The notes under the pieces were generated by a model. It had not been told where the DNA came from. It ran no database searches and saw nothing but the letters and a program-made list of their open reading frames with translations. Below, piece after piece: positions 9,090-19,861 of a DNA stretch of 64,000 nt. The DNA is taken from assembly GCF_000802185.1 (NCBI RefSeq), contig NZ_KN676113.1, positions 4,173,430-4,237,429 on the forward strand, in the 5' to 3' direction. The stretch is from Belnapia sp. F-4-1 (GTDB taxonomy: Bacteria > Pseudomonadota > Alphaproteobacteria > Acetobacterales > Acetobacteraceae). Position 1 is the stretch's first letter, and the number at the start of each line of letters is the position of its first letter. Made by a program: the position numbers and the translations under genes.

Positions 9090-10433
9090 ATGAGGCGCCG
9101 TTTCCTGGCCCAGGCCAGCCTGGCCGCCGCGGCCATCGCCGCCACCCGCCCCGCCCGCGCCCAGGCGCCGGTCGAGATTCAGTTCTGGCACGGCCTGGCG
9201 CAGCCGCTCGGCGGCCAGCTCGAGGAGATCGTCGCCGCCTTCAACGCCTCGCAGAGCGGCGTGAAGGTCGTCCCCTCCTTCCGCGGCTCCTACCCGGAGA
9301 CGATGGTCGCCGCCATCGCCGCCTTCCGTGCTAATGCCGCGCCGCATGTCGTGCAGATGTTCGAGGTCGGCACCGGCACGATGATGGCCGCCGGCCGCGC
9401 GGTGAAGCCGGTCCATGAGCTTCTCTCGGAGTCCGGCGTCAGCATCGACTTCAACGACTACCTCCCCGCGGTGCGCGGCTACTACCAGGCCTCGGACGGG
9501 CGGCAGATGAGCATGCCGTTCAACAGCTCCACCGCGACGATGTTCTACAACAAGGACCACTTCAAGCGCGCCGGCCTCGACCCGGAGATGCCGCCCAAGA
9601 CTTGGGAAGAGCTGGCCGAGGCGATCAAGAAGCTGAAGGCCGCCGGCATCGCCAGCCCGATGACCACCTCCTGGCCCGCCTGGGTCCAGGTGGAGCAGGT
9701 CTCCGCCATCCACAACATCCCGCTCGCCAGCCTCGGCAACGGCTTCGACGGCCTCGGCGCCACCATGCAGGTGAACAACCCGCTGATGGTCCGCCACATG
9801 AACAACCTGATCGCTTGGCAGAAGGACGGGCTGTTCAAGTATGGCGGCCGCGACAACGCCGCCGACGCGCTCTTCCCGGCCGGCGAGGTCAGCCTCACCA
9901 TGGCCTCCTCCAGCCTCCGCGCCCGCCTGCTGCGCGAGTCGCGCTTCGCCTGGGGCACCGCGATGCTGCCTTACTACAGCGATGTCGCCGGCGCGCCGCG
10001 CAACAGCATCATCGGCGGCGCCAGCTTCTGGGCATTGAACCGTGGTCCCTCCGGCGGGCGCAACGCCGCCGAGTGGAAGGGCGTCGCGGAGTTCTACCGC
10101 TACCTCAGCCAGCCCGAGATCGACGCCAAGTGGCACATGGACACCGGCTACGTCCCGGTCCGCCGCGCCAGCTACCAGGTGGCGAAGTCGCAGGGCTTCT
10201 ACGAGAAGAACCCCGGCACCGAAGTCGCTATCGAGCAGCTCCTCCGCGGCGGCGATACCACGCCGAACACCCGCGGCATCCGCCTCGGCGGCTATGTCGA
10301 GATCCGCAACATCATCCAGGAGGAGATGGAGAAGTCCTTCCAGGGCCAGCAGAATGGCCAGCAGGCGATGGAGGCGGTGACGCAGCGGGCGAACACGGTG
10401 CTCCGCAACTTCGAGCGCCAGAACCGCGGCTGA
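9090..10433 (+). CDS. ugpB: sn-Glycerol-3-phosphate ABC transporter substrate-binding protein
   Basis: Periplasmic receptor (447 aa) for glycerol-3-phosphate or its diesters. An exported N-terminus ([11 protein letters not shown]...ARAQAP) precedes the extracellular-solute-binding-1 fold. The sequence follows UgpB closely: [19 protein letters not shown] at about 30, [43 protein letters not shown] and [15 protein letters not shown] ribosome site lies about 8 nt before the ATG. It is first in a tight ugpBAEC operon and has a Pho box upstream, so phosphate-starvation control is likely. Confidence 0.95.
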   Translation: MRRRFLAQASLAAAAIAATRPARAQAPVEIQFWHGLAQPLGGQLEEIVAAFNASQSGVKVVPSFRGSYPETMVAAIAAFRANAAPHVVQMFEVGTGTMMAAGRAVKPVHELLSESGVSIDFNDYLPAVRGYYQASDGRQMSMPFNSSTATMFYNKDHFKRAGLDPEMPPKTWEELAEAIKKLKAAGIASPMTTSWPAWVQVEQVSAIHNIPLASLGNGFDGLGATMQVNNPLMVRHMNNLIAWQKDGLFKYGGRDNAADALFPAGEVSLTMASSSLRARLLRESRFAWGTAMLPYYSDVAGAPRNSIIGGASFWALNRGPSGGRNAAEWKGVAEFYRYLSQPEIDAKWHMDTGYVPVRRASYQVAKSQGFYEKNPGTEVAIEQLLRGGDTTPNTRGIRLGGYVEIRNIIQEEMEKSFQGQQNGQQAMEAVTQRANTVLRNFERQNRG

Positions 10434-10446
10434 TCGGGAAAGCCCC

Positions 10447-11325
10447 GTGCGCAAGACAACGTTCAAGGGCACGGCGCTGCCGCTGCTGCTGCTCACGCCG
10501 CAGCTCGTCATCACCGCCATCTTCTTCCTCTGGCCGGCGGGGGCCGCCATCTGGCAGTCCCTGCTGCAGGAGGATCCTTGGGGCATGAGCTCCCAATTCG
10601 TCGGCCTCCGCAACTTCACCGAGGTCCTGGCCGAGCCCGAATGGCGCGGCGCCGCCTGGAACACGCTGATCTTCTCGACCTCGGTCGCCGTGCTCGCCAT
10701 GGGCACCGCGCTCTTCCTCGCCGTCCAGGCCGACAAGTCGATCCGCGGCGCCAACATCTACCGCACCCTGCTGATCTGGCCGTATGCGGTGGCGCCCGCC
10801 GTCGCCGCCGTGCTCTGGCTCTTCCTCTTCCACCCCTCGATCGGCCTCGTCGGCCGCGCGCTGAACGAGGCCGGCATCGCCTGGGACTACAAGCTGAACG
10901 GCAACCAGGCGATGCTGCTGATCATCGTCGCCGCCGCCTGGAAGCAGGTGAGCTACAACTTCATTTTCTTCCTCGCCGGCCTGCAATCCATCCCCCGCGC
11001 CGTGCTCGAGGCGGCGGCGATCGACGGCGCGAAGCCGGTCCGCCGCTTCTGGACCATCATCCTGCCGCTGCTCTCGCCCACCGCCTTCTTCCTGCTGGTG
11101 GTCAACCTTGTCTACGCCTTCTTCGACACTTTCGGCGTCATCCATGCGCTGACCGGCGGCGGCCCCGGCAAGGCGACGGAGACGCTGATCTACAAGGTCT
11201 ATGTCGAGGGCGTGCAGAACGTGAACCTCGGCAGCTCCTCCGCCCAGTCGGTGATCCTGATGGTCCTCGTCATCGCGCTCACCGCCGTGCAATTCCGCTT
11301 CATCGAGCGCAAGGTCCACTATTGA
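10447..11325 (+). CDS. ugpA: sn-Glycerol-3-phosphate ABC transporter permease
   Basis: A 292-aa binding-protein-dependent inner-membrane permease with six predicted membrane spans. The EAA loop near residue 195 ([20 protein letters not shown]) contacts the ATPase. The start is GTG, 13 nt after ugpB. The stop overlaps the next start as TGATG, indicating translational coupling with ugpE. It forms a heterodimeric channel with UgpE. Confidence 0.95.
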   Translation: MRKTTFKGTALPLLLLTPQLVITAIFFLWPAGAAIWQSLLQEDPWGMSSQFVGLRNFTEVLAEPEWRGAAWNTLIFSTSVAVLAMGTALFLAVQADKSIRGANIYRTLLIWPYAVAPAVAAVLWLFLFHPSIGLVGRALNEAGIAWDYKLNGNQAMLLIIVAAAWKQVSYNFIFFLAGLQSIPRAVLEAAAIDGAKPVRRFWTIILPLLSPTAFFLLVVNLVYAFFDTFGVIHALTGGGPGKATETLIYKVYVEGVQNVNLGSSSAQSVILMVLVIALTAVQFRFIERKVHY

Positions 11326-12169
11326 TGAAGCGCTGGTTGTCGTCCCTTGGGCCGCATCTCTGGCTGCTGCTCGGCGTGCTGGTCTTCGCGACGCCCATCT
11401 ACATCACCCTGATCGGCTCGACCCACGACGCCAGCACGATCGGCCGCGGCGACGTCCCCCTGCTGCCCGGCAGCCACGCGGTCGAGAACTACACCGCCGC
11501 CTGGGTCAGCGGCGGCTCCGGCCGCTTCGCCGTCTCGCCCGCCTCGCGGATGCTGCTGAACAGCACCATCATGGCGCTCTGCATCGCGGTCGGTAAGATC
11601 GTCATCTCCCTGCTCTCCGCCTATGCGGTCGTCTTCTTCCGCTTCCCCGGCCGGATGATCGCCTTCTGGACCATCTTCATGACGCTGATGCTCCCCGTCG
11701 AGGTGCGCATCATCCCGACCTACCAGGTCATCGTCAGCATGGACTTGTTCAACTCCATGGCCGGCCTGACCATCCCGCTGATCGCCTCGGCGACCGCGAC
11801 GCTGCTCTTCCGCCAGTTCTTCCTCACCATCCCCGACGAATATGTCGAGGCGGCGAAGATGGACGGCGCCGGCCCGATGCGCTTCTTCCGCGACATCCTG
11901 CTGCCCCTCTCGGTGACGAACATCGCCGCCCTCTTCGTCATCCTCTTCATCTATGGCTGGAACCAGTATCTCTGGCCGCTGCTGGTGGTGAACGACCGCA
12001 GCCTCGAGACCATCGTCGTCGGCATGGCCAAGATGATCGGCACCGGCGAGGCGCAGAACGAGTGGAACGTCATCATGGCCATGGCGGTGCTCTCCCTGCT
12101 GCCGCCCGTCGCCGTCGTCATTTTCATGCAACGCTGGTTCCTGAAGGGCCTGACGGAGACCGAGAAGTA

Positions 12170-12170
<1 letters not shown>
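11325..12170 (+). CDS. ugpE: sn-Glycerol-3-phosphate ABC transporter permease
   Basis: Second channel subunit, 281 aa, with about six membrane spans and the EAA motif [20 protein letters not shown] near residue 190. It starts one base inside the ugpA stop and its own stop (TAATG) overlaps the ugpC start, so B-A-E-C are read as one coupled unit. [13 protein letters not shown] is typical of UgpE. Confidence 0.95.
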
Positions 12171-13234
<1,064 letters not shown>

Positions 13235-13288
13235 CCCCCGGGGGCCAAGATGCTCGGCAAGGGCAACGAAGCCCACCGGGAGACTTCC

Positions 13289-14257
13289 ATGCATCGCCGC
13301 CGCCTGCTCGCCGCCGCCGCCATCCTGCCCGCCGCTTCCGTGCGCGCTCAGCCCGCCTGGCCCAACCAGCCGATCCGTCTGATCGTCCCCTTCGCCGCCG
13401 GCGGCCCGACCGACATCCCCGCCCGCCTCTTCGCCGAGGAGGTGTCGAAGCTCCTACCGCAGCGCGTCGTCGTCGAGAACCGCACCGGCGCCGGCGTCGT
13501 CGTCGGCACGGAGGCCGTGGCCACGGCACCGAAGGACGGCCACACCCTGCTCTACAGCACCATCGCCCATTCCGTGCTGCGCCCGCTCTTCCCGCGTCTC
13601 GCCTTCGACCCGGTCGCCGATTTCCAGCCCGTCGCGCTGCTCGGCGTCATCCCGATGATCCTGCTGGTCAACAACGACCTCCCCGCGAAGACCATGCAGG
13701 AGGCCGTCGCGCTGTTCCGCAACAAGCCGGGCGAATACGACTACGGCAGCAGCGGCGTCGGCGGCGCCGTCCACCTGGCGACGGAACTTCTGCTGAAGCG
13801 CGCCGGCGATCTCAAGGTCAACCACATCCCCTATCGCGGCTCGGCGGCGGGCATGCCCGACCTGCTCTCCGGGCGGCTTGCGATGTTCATGGATGTCGCC
13901 GCTGGCGGCCTCACCTTTGCGAAGCGCGGCGATGCGCGCGCCATCGGCATCTCCTCCGCCGAGCGCCTGCCCCAGGCGCCCGACATCCCGACCTTCGCCG
14001 AGGGCGGCGTCGCCAATGCCGAGAGCTACACTTGGCACATGGTTTTCGCCCCCGCCGGCACCCCGGCGCCGGTCGTCGAGCAGATCAACGCCGCCTTCAA
14101 CAAGGCCGCCGCGCAGGCAAGCGTGCAGCAGCGCCTCACCGATCTCACCATGCTCGTCCGCCACGACAGCACGCCCGAAACCTCCAAGCGCTGGCTGACC
14201 GACGAGATCACCAAGTGGGAGGCGATCATCCGGGATGCCGGGATCAAGGTGGAGTAG
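13289..14257 (+). CDS. Bug/TctC-family substrate-binding protein downstream of ugp
   Basis: A 322-aa periplasmic receptor with an N-terminal signal (MHRRRLLAAAAILPAAS...RAQ). Bug motifs are IRLIVPFAAGGPTDIPARL, VVVENRTGAG, YGSSGVGGAVHLATELL, NHIPYRGSAAGMPDLLSG and DIPTFAEGG. The ATG at 13289 follows GGGAG; thirteen earlier in-frame codons look non-coding. It begins 54 nt after ugpC on the same strand, so it may be carried on the ugp transcript although it belongs to a different transporter family. Its end overlaps the convergent next gene by 14 nt. No TctAB permease is adjacent. Confidence 0.9.
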   Translation: MHRRRLLAAAAILPAASVRAQPAWPNQPIRLIVPFAAGGPTDIPARLFAEEVSKLLPQRVVVENRTGAGVVVGTEAVATAPKDGHTLLYSTIAHSVLRPLFPRLAFDPVADFQPVALLGVIPMILLVNNDLPAKTMQEAVALFRNKPGEYDYGSSGVGGAVHLATELLLKRAGDLKVNHIPYRGSAAGMPDLLSGRLAMFMDVAAGGLTFAKRGDARAIGISSAERLPQAPDIPTFAEGGVANAESYTWHMVFAPAGTPAPVVEQINAAFNKAAAQASVQQRLTDLTMLVRHDSTPETSKRWLTDEITKWEAIIRDAGIKVE

Positions 14258-15482
14258 CCCCCATCACCGGCCGTAGCGGCGCCACCGCCGCCTCGGCGGG
14301 CGCCACCGTCACCAGCTTGCCACCCTGCCATTGCGCCAGCAGTGGCCGCGCCCGCAGGTTCTGCCCCTTCTCGTCGAAGCGCGCCCCCCAGCCATTCGGC
14401 GTGCTGCCTTCCGCCACATCCGTCGCCAGCAGTGCGGCACGCAGCCTGTCGCGCTCCAGCCCCGCTGCCCGCTGCATGGCATCCAGCACCAGCCGCGCTC
14501 CGACGTAATTCGCCAGCGAATGGCCTGAGCGCGGGTCGCTGCCGTAACGCCGCTTGTAGAGTTCGACGAAGCCCTGCATGCCGGGCGCAGCCGTCTCGTT
14601 CACCGCGATCTGCGGGAAGTCGACATCCAGCGTGCCGTCGAATTCCGGCCCGACCGAACGGGCCGTATCGGTCAAGCTGTAGCCGGCCCCGGCGCCGATC
14701 ACCATGCGCGGCCGCCAGCTTGCCTCCTTCATGCCGCGATAGAACAGCACGATGTCATTCTGGTAGCCGGTATGCAGCACCACATCGGCGCCGACCGCGC
14801 GCAGCCTTTGCAGCAGCGACGAGAGGTCGACGCTTCGCACCGCATAGCCGATCCGTTCCACCAGGTTCAGCCCGCGCGCCTTGAGCTGCGCCTCCTGCGC
14901 CCCGCTCACCGCCTGGCCGTAGAGGCCCTCCTCATGCAGGATGGCGATGCGCAGCACCTCGGCCGGCGTGGACCAGGCCGTCGCCAGCATCTCCGGGATG
15001 ACGGCGACCGAGTCGCGGGCGAAGTCGCTGGCCCGCGGGCAGAGGCGGAACAACATGCGGAAGCCGCGCTCGGTGATCGGGTCGGCGATGGCGCCGAGCT
15101 CGAAAAAAGGAAAGCCCTGCAACTCCGCAGCCTGGCTGGCCGCGAAGCCGAGCGGCGAGGCATAGGTGCCGAAGGCGGCGGCCACCCTTTCCGTCCCCTG
15201 CAGGCGCCGCAACTCGGCGACCGCTTGGTCCGCTCCGGCCGCATCGCCCTTCACCAGCCGGATCGGTCGCGCGAGAAGGCCGCCTACCGCGTTGCGCTCC
15301 TCCGCGGCCAGCTCCAGCCCGCGGAAGCTCTCGTCACCGAGCAGCGCCAGGCTGCCGGTGAAGGGAAACAAGGCGCCGAACCTCAGCTCACCGGCCGGCG
15401 CCGTGCCCTGCGCCCTGGCCATTCGCGGCGCCGCCAGGGCGGCGACCCCGCCGAGTAGCGGGCGACGGGCAATCCTCGACAT
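14244..15482 (-). CDS. ABC transporter substrate-binding protein, branched-chain amino acid (LivK/Peripla_BP_6) type
   Basis: A 412-aa type I periplasmic binding protein. After a twin-arginine-like signal (MSRIARRPLLGGVAALAAPRMARAQG) the mature part begins LRFGALFPFTGSLALLGDE. This is the usual start of the Peripla_BP_6 domain, which runs to about residue 380. I prefer ATG 15482, where GGGAGG sits 6 nt upstream; an ATG two codons earlier abuts that site. No liv permease or ATPase genes are near, so it is an orphan receptor. The ligand may be an amino acid, amide or aromatic acid. Confidence 0.88.
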   Translation of the reverse strand: MSRIARRPLLGGVAALAAPRMARAQGTAPAGELRFGALFPFTGSLALLGDESFRGLELAAEERNAVGGLLARPIRLVKGDAAGADQAVAELRRLQGTERVAAAFGTYASPLGFAASQAAELQGFPFFELGAIADPITERGFRMLFRLCPRASDFARDSVAVIPEMLATAWSTPAEVLRIAILHEEGLYGQAVSGAQEAQLKARGLNLVERIGYAVRSVDLSSLLQRLRAVGADVVLHTGYQNDIVLFYRGMKEASWRPRMVIGAGAGYSLTDTARSVGPEFDGTLDVDFPQIAVNETAAPGMQGFVELYKRRYGSDPRSGHSLANYVGARLVLDAMQRAAGLERDRLRAALLATDVAEGSTPNGWGARFDEKGQNLRARPLLAQWQGGKLVTVAPAEAAVAPLRPVMGATPP

Positions 15483-15610
15483 CGGCATCCTCCCGCGACG
15501 GATGCGCGGCGGCGGATTCATCGCATGCCCACCCATCCTGGCAAGGCCCCCCGGCTTGACGCGATGCGCCCTCGCGCGGAACCTCCCCGCAACTCCGGGA
15601 GAGATCGTCC

Positions 15611-16618
15611 ATGGCACCGCTGCCCTCATCGATGACCGTCATCACCCATGGCGATGGCGGCCCGCCCGAGGTGTTGATCCCCTCGACGGCACCGGTGCCG
15701 CAGCCAAAGGCGGATGAGGTGCTGATCCGCGTCCTGGCGACGGGCGTGAACCGCCCAGACGTCGCCCAGCGCAAGGGCGAATACCCGCCACCCCCCGGTG
15801 CAAGCCCCTTGATCGGCCTTGAGACCGCCGGCGAGGTGGTCGCAGCGGGCGCCGAGGTCACCGCCTGGACGCCGGGCAACCGGGTTTGCGCCCTGACCAA
15901 TGGCGGCGCCTATGCCGAGTACTGCGTCGCCCCGGCGAGCCAGTGCCTGCCCTGGCCCAAGGGGTTCGACGCCATCCATGCCGCTGCCCTGCCGGAAACC
16001 TTCTTCACCGTCTGGGCCAACCTCTTCGGCCATGGCCGCCTCGCCGCCGGCGAGACGGTGCTGATCCATGGCGGCACCAGCGGCATCGGCGTCACCGCCA
16101 TTCAGCTCGCCAAGGCGTTCGGCGCCACGGTGATCGCAACGGCCGGCAGCGCCGACAAGTGCAAGGCCTGCCTGGAGCTTGGCGCCGATCACGCGGTCGA
16201 CTACCGCGCCCAGGATTTCGTCGAGGAGGTGAAGCGCACGACCGGCGGCAAGCTGGCCAATGTCGTGCTCGACATGGTGGGCGCCGACTACTTCAACCGC
16301 AACCTGCGCTGCCTGGCTATGGATGGCCGCCTCGTCATCATCGCCTTCCTCGGCGGCTTCGAGGTGGCGAAGGCCGACCTCCGCCCGGTGATGACCCGGC
16401 GCCTCACCGTCACCGGCAGCACCATGCGCCCGCGCACCACGGCGCAGAAGGCGGAGATCGCGGAGGCGCTGCGCGAGAAGGTCTGGCCGCTGCTCGATGC
16501 CGGCCGCGTCGCGCCCTCCATCCACAAGGTCTTCCCGCTGGCCGAGGCCGCGGCTGCGCATGCGCTGATGGAAAGCAGCGCGCATATCGGCAAGATCATG
16601 CTGAAGGTCGCCGACTGA
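15611..16618 (+). CDS. NAD(P)H:quinone oxidoreductase, PIG3 family zinc-free MDR
   Basis: A 335-aa medium-chain reductase without the zinc-binding cysteines of alcohol dehydrogenases. The GroES-like half contains VLATGVNRPDVAQRKGEYPPPPG (residues about 39-61) and LIGLETAGEV, both typical of PIG3/TP53I3-like quinone oxidoreductases. The Rossmann half has IHGGTSGIGVTAIQLAKAFG near residue 155. It reduces quinones with NADPH in the cytoplasm. It is divergent from the orphan binding protein, with about 130 nt between starts. Confidence 0.9.
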   Translation: MAPLPSSMTVITHGDGGPPEVLIPSTAPVPQPKADEVLIRVLATGVNRPDVAQRKGEYPPPPGASPLIGLETAGEVVAAGAEVTAWTPGNRVCALTNGGAYAEYCVAPASQCLPWPKGFDAIHAAALPETFFTVWANLFGHGRLAAGETVLIHGGTSGIGVTAIQLAKAFGATVIATAGSADKCKACLELGADHAVDYRAQDFVEEVKRTTGGKLANVVLDMVGADYFNRNLRCLAMDGRLVIIAFLGGFEVAKADLRPVMTRRLTVTGSTMRPRTTAQKAEIAEALREKVWPLLDAGRVAPSIHKVFPLAEAAAAHALMESSAHIGKIMLKVAD

Positions 16619-16682
16619 TTGCTGCCCGCGAAACCGCTTCGCGGGGCCTCGGAACACGCTTCACTCCCTAGGCCACGCGCCG

Positions 16683-16707
16683 CCTGCCACGGCATGATCG
16701 TGGCAGG
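16683..16707. repeat. Perfect 9-bp hairpin between quinone reductase and EamA genes
   Basis: CCTGCCACG and CGTGGCAGG pair perfectly around a 7-nt loop. There is no T-run after it, and it sits about 20 nt before the EamA start. It may be a rho-independent-like terminator of the upstream gene or a leader structure; the sequence alone does not decide. Confidence 0.4.
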
Positions 16708-16727
16708 ACACCGGGCAGGACCGATTC

Positions 16728-17627
16728 TTGACAGGCGCTCCGAACACCCCGCCGCGGGCGACGACGCTCGAAGGCTACCGGTACCTGGCCGTCTCGGTGG
16801 TGCTGTTCGGCGGCGTCTGGCCCGTCACCAAGGACGCGCTGGCGCATGCGACGCCGCTTTGGTTCGCCTTCAACCGCTGCGCCATGGCGGCCGCAGTCAC
16901 CCTGCTGCTGCTGGCGGGGATGCGGCGGCTGCGCTGGCCGGCGCGGGGCGACATTGCCTGCATCTTGGCGATCGGCCTGCTCCAGCTCGGCGGCTTCTTC
17001 GCGCTGACCCATACGGCCTTGGCCTTCATTCCGGCCGGGCGGATGGCGATCCTCACCAATGTCACCGTCTTCTGGCTGATCCCGCTCTCCTGGTGGGTGC
17101 TGGGTGAGCGGGTCTCGTCGCCGCAGTGGCTGGCGGCGGCGATCGGCCTGCTCGGCGTCGGCGTCCTGATGCAGCCCTGGACGATGACCGGTGGCGGCGC
17201 GACGCTCGACGCGCTGCCGGGCTACCTGATGCTGCTCGGCTCCAGCCTGTTCTGGAGCCTTGCCATCCTCGTCACCCGCCGCTTGCCGCCGCGCCTGCCG
17301 GTGATGGAGCTGCTGCCCTGGTGCTTCGCCATCGCCGCCCTCCTGCTGCTGCCGCTGGCCCTCTGGCGCGAGCCGGCGGGCGGCATCGGCCCACCCTCCT
17401 GGCCGCATGCCGCCTTCATCGGCGCCGTGGCCGCGCCCATCGGCACCTGGTCGACCATCGAGGCGGGACGGCGGCTGTCGGGCATCCGCGCCTCGGTCGG
17501 CTTCCTTGTCGTGCCGGCGCTCGGCGTAGTGATCTCGAACCTCTGGCTCGGCGAGGCGCTGGGATGGGATGTGCTGGCGGGGGGCGGGCTGATCGCCGCG
17601 AGCGTGGTCCTGGCCGCGAAGGGTTAG
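16728..17627 (+). CDS. DMT-superfamily EamA-type transporter
   Basis: A 299-aa inner-membrane protein with about ten predicted spans arranged as two EamA repeats (roughly residues 20-145 and 160-295). The second-repeat end SVGFLVVPALGVVISNLWLG is typical. EamA proteins export metabolites or amino acids. The start is TTG, following a weak CAGGA, because no in-frame ATG fits the first helix. It is followed after 14 nt by an alpha/beta hydrolase on the same strand. Confidence 0.87.
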   Translation: MTGAPNTPPRATTLEGYRYLAVSVVLFGGVWPVTKDALAHATPLWFAFNRCAMAAAVTLLLLAGMRRLRWPARGDIACILAIGLLQLGGFFALTHTALAFIPAGRMAILTNVTVFWLIPLSWWVLGERVSSPQWLAAAIGLLGVGVLMQPWTMTGGGATLDALPGYLMLLGSSLFWSLAILVTRRLPPRLPVMELLPWCFAIAALLLLPLALWREPAGGIGPPSWPHAAFIGAVAAPIGTWSTIEAGRRLSGIRASVGFLVVPALGVVISNLWLGEALGWDVLAGGGLIAASVVLAAKG

Positions 17628-17641
17628 GGGAGGGAGAAAGG

Positions 17642-18400
17642 ATGCGCCTCAACTTAGTCGAAGCCGGCGACGGCCCGCCCGTGATCCTGCTGCACGGGCT
17701 GTTCGGCTCTGCGCAGAATTGGGGGGCAGTGCAGCGGCATCTGGCGGCGCGGCATCGCGTCCTTGCCCTCGACCTCCGCAACCACGGCGCCTCCGGCCGC
17801 TCCCACGCCATGGACTATCCGGCCATGGCCGCCGATGTCGCCGAGACGATGCGGGCGATGGGGGCCGCGCCCGCCGCGGTCGTCGGCCACTCCATGGGCG
17901 GCAAGGTGGCGATGGCGCTCGCGCTCGCCGAGCCGGCGCTGGTGGCGCGGCTGGTCGTCGTCGATATCGCGCCCATCCCCTATCCGCCGGCGCTGCGCCC
18001 TTATGTCGCGGCGATGCAGGCCATCCCGCTCCGCTCCGGGCTGACGCGCCGCGACGCCGATGCGGCGCTGGCCGCTGCCGTTCCGGAGCCCGGCATCCGT
18101 GCCTTCCTCGTGCAGAACCTGCGGATGCAGGACGACCCGCCGCGCTGGCGCCTCGGCATTGATGAGATCGCTGCCGCCATGCCGGTGCTTGAGGACTTCC
18201 CCGATCTCGCTGGGCGCTACGAGGGGCCGGCCCTCGTCATCAATGGTGAACGGTCCAGCTACATCCAGCCCGACTCGCACCCGCGCTTCGAGGCCCTTTT
18301 CCCGGCCGCCCGCTTCGCCACCGTCCCGGGCGTCGGCCACTGGGTCCATGCCGAGAGCCCGTCGGGCTTCCTCGCCCTGATCGGCCCGTTCCTCGACTAG
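17642..18400 (+). CDS. Alpha/beta hydrolase (YbfF-like esterase)
   Basis: A 252-aa alpha/beta-hydrolase-fold esterase. The oxyanion segment is ILLHGLFGSAQNW near residue 18. The nucleophile Ser lies in VGHSMGGKVAM near 83, the acid lies in the ALVINGE/SSYI region, and the catalytic His is in PGVGHWVHAE near 230. The pattern DLRNHGASGRS is characteristic of YbfF-like enzymes. GGGAGAAAGG precedes the ATG. Its TAG stop lies in a CTAGAGC motif that recurs at two other convergent gene ends in this window, immediately before the IS1182 element. Confidence 0.9.
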   Translation: MRLNLVEAGDGPPVILLHGLFGSAQNWGAVQRHLAARHRVLALDLRNHGASGRSHAMDYPAMAADVAETMRAMGAAPAAVVGHSMGGKVAMALALAEPALVARLVVVDIAPIPYPPALRPYVAAMQAIPLRSGLTRRDADAALAAAVPEPGIRAFLVQNLRMQDDPPRWRLGIDEIAAAMPVLEDFPDLAGRYEGPALVINGERSSYIQPDSHPRFEALFPAARFATVPGVGHWVHAESPSGFLALIGPFLD

Positions 18401-18409
18401 AGCTTGCTT

Positions 18410-19861
18410 TAGCAGCTTGTCGGATTCCCATCTGGCCTGAAATGGGCGAATCTGGCGGGCATGACAGGGTTCATTCCGTTCAGCCGCGAGCAGGCCTTTC
18501 TGCTGCCGCCGGATGCCAAGGACTGGTTGCCGGCGGACGACGTGGCGCACTTCGTAGTGGCGGCGGTGGACCGGGTGCCGCTCGGCGCCTTTGCGGTGCG
18601 GCCGATCCCGGGCGGCAAGGCGCAGTATCACCCGCGCCTGCTGCTGGCGCTGCTGATCTACTGCTATGCGAACGGCATCTTCTCCTCGCGGCGGATCGAG
18701 CGGGCGACCCACCGCGACATTGGGGTGCGCTACGTGGCGGCGAACCTGCACCCCGACCACGACACCATTGCCGCCTTCCGCCGGGCCAACCGCGCTGCCT
18801 TCGAGGCGGCCTTCCTGCAGGTGCTGCTGCTGGCGCGCGAGAGCGGCCTGCTGCGGCTCGGGACGGTTTCGATCGACGGCACCAAGCTCGACGCCAACGC
18901 CTCCAAGATCCGCTCGGTGCGGTATGACCGCGCCAAGGCGCTGCGCGTCAGGCTCGCTGCCGACATCACCGACCTGACCAACCGCGCCGAGGCGGCCGAC
19001 GCTGAGGCCCAGCCCGACCCGCAGGCGCTGCCCGCTGAGATCGCCAGGCGCGAGGCGCTCAAGGCCAAGCTCGATGCCGCCTGCGCCCGGCTGGAGGCCG
19101 AGGCCCGTGCCGAAGCCGAGGCCGCCCGACCCGAGTATGACGCCAAGCGCGCCGCCTACGAGGCCAAGACGGGCCGGCGGGGCCGCCCGCCCAAGCCGCC
19201 CAAGGACGATCCGCCGCCCGAGCGGCAGTCCAACCTCACCGACCCCGACAGCGCGCTGATGCGCCGCTCCGACGCCCATGAGTACCGCCAGGCCTACAAC
19301 GCCCAGGCTGTGGTCTGCGCCGAGGGCTCGCAGCTGATCCTCGCCACCGGCGTCGTCGCCACCTCGGCCGATGCGCCGAGCTTTGCCGCAACCATCCTCG
19401 GCATGGAGGGCGGCATCGGCCTGCCACAGACCGTCCTCGCCGACACCGGCTTCGCCTCAGGCGAGGCAGTTGCCGCCCTCGAGGCGCACGGGATCGAGCC
19501 GCTGGTCGCCATCGGCCGGACCCAGCCGCACCGCGCCTACGACTTCCGGCCGCCACCCCAGCCCAGGACGCCACGCCGCATCACCGAGCCCTGGCGCCTC
19601 GCCATGGTGGCCAAGCTCGAAACCCCTAATGCCAAAGCCCGCTACGCCCGTCGCAAGCAGACCGTCGAGCCCGTCTTCGGCACCATCAAGTCAGCCCTCG
19701 GCTTCACCCGCTTCCACCTCCGCGGCCTCGCCAAGGTCACCAGCGAGTGGACCCTCGTCGCCCTCGCCTACAACTGCCGCAGGCTCCACAACCTGCGGCT
19801 CGCAGCCTGATCGCGCCTCAACCCTCGGCCTGACACCAAGTGCAAATCCGACAGGCTGTTA
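18410..19861 (+). mobile_element. IS1182-family insertion sequence
   Basis: A single transposase gene is bounded by imperfect terminal inverted repeats at 18410-18435 and 19836-19861, which match at about 20 of 26 positions and share the core CTTGTCGGATT / CCTGTCGGATT. No target-site duplication is obvious next to these limits. The element sits exactly between two convergent genes. Its right tip supplies the TAA stop of the fused DctQM gene. Confidence 0.85.
18461..19810 (+). CDS. IS1182-family DDE transposase
   Basis: A 449-aa transposase. The N-terminal DUF772-like helical region includes YHPRLLLALLIYCYANG. The three acidic residues expected for DDE chemistry can be placed at SIDGTKLDANAS, VLADTGFASGEAV and KQTVEPVFGTIKSALGFTRF. 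A long Ala/Glu-rich helical insert (residues about 165-245) lies between the first two. The frame is intact from ATG to TGA, so it may be active. It is the only mobile-element gene in the window. Confidence 0.92.
   Translation: MTGFIPFSREQAFLLPPDAKDWLPADDVAHFVVAAVDRVPLGAFAVRPIPGGKAQYHPRLLLALLIYCYANGIFSSRRIERATHRDIGVRYVAANLHPDHDTIAAFRRANRAAFEAAFLQVLLLARESGLLRLGTVSIDGTKLDANASKIRSVRYDRAKALRVRLAADITDLTNRAEAADAEAQPDPQALPAEIARREALKAKLDAACARLEAEARAEAEAARPEYDAKRAAYEAKTGRRGRPPKPPKDDPPPERQSNLTDPDSALMRRSDAHEYRQAYNAQAVVCAEGSQLILATGVVATSADAPSFAATILGMEGGIGLPQTVLADTGFASGEAVAALEAHGIEPLVAIGRTQPHRAYDFRPPPQPRTPRRITEPWRLAMVAKLETPNAKARYARRKQTVEPVFGTIKSALGFTRFHLRGLAKVTSEWTLVALAYNCRRLHNLRLAA

Noticed and set aside
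9084-10757. 557-codon minus-strand frame over ugpB
   Set aside because: ugpB on the plus strand has signal, motifs, ribosome site and operon context; the antisense product is low-complexity.
16625-16645. CCCGCG...CGCGGG stem after the quinone reductase as a terminator
   Set aside because: Six pairs with a 9-nt loop and no T-run are expected by chance in DNA this GC-rich.
18401-18414. Target-site duplication of the IS1182 element
   Set aside because: The bases outside the two inverted repeats do not match each other.
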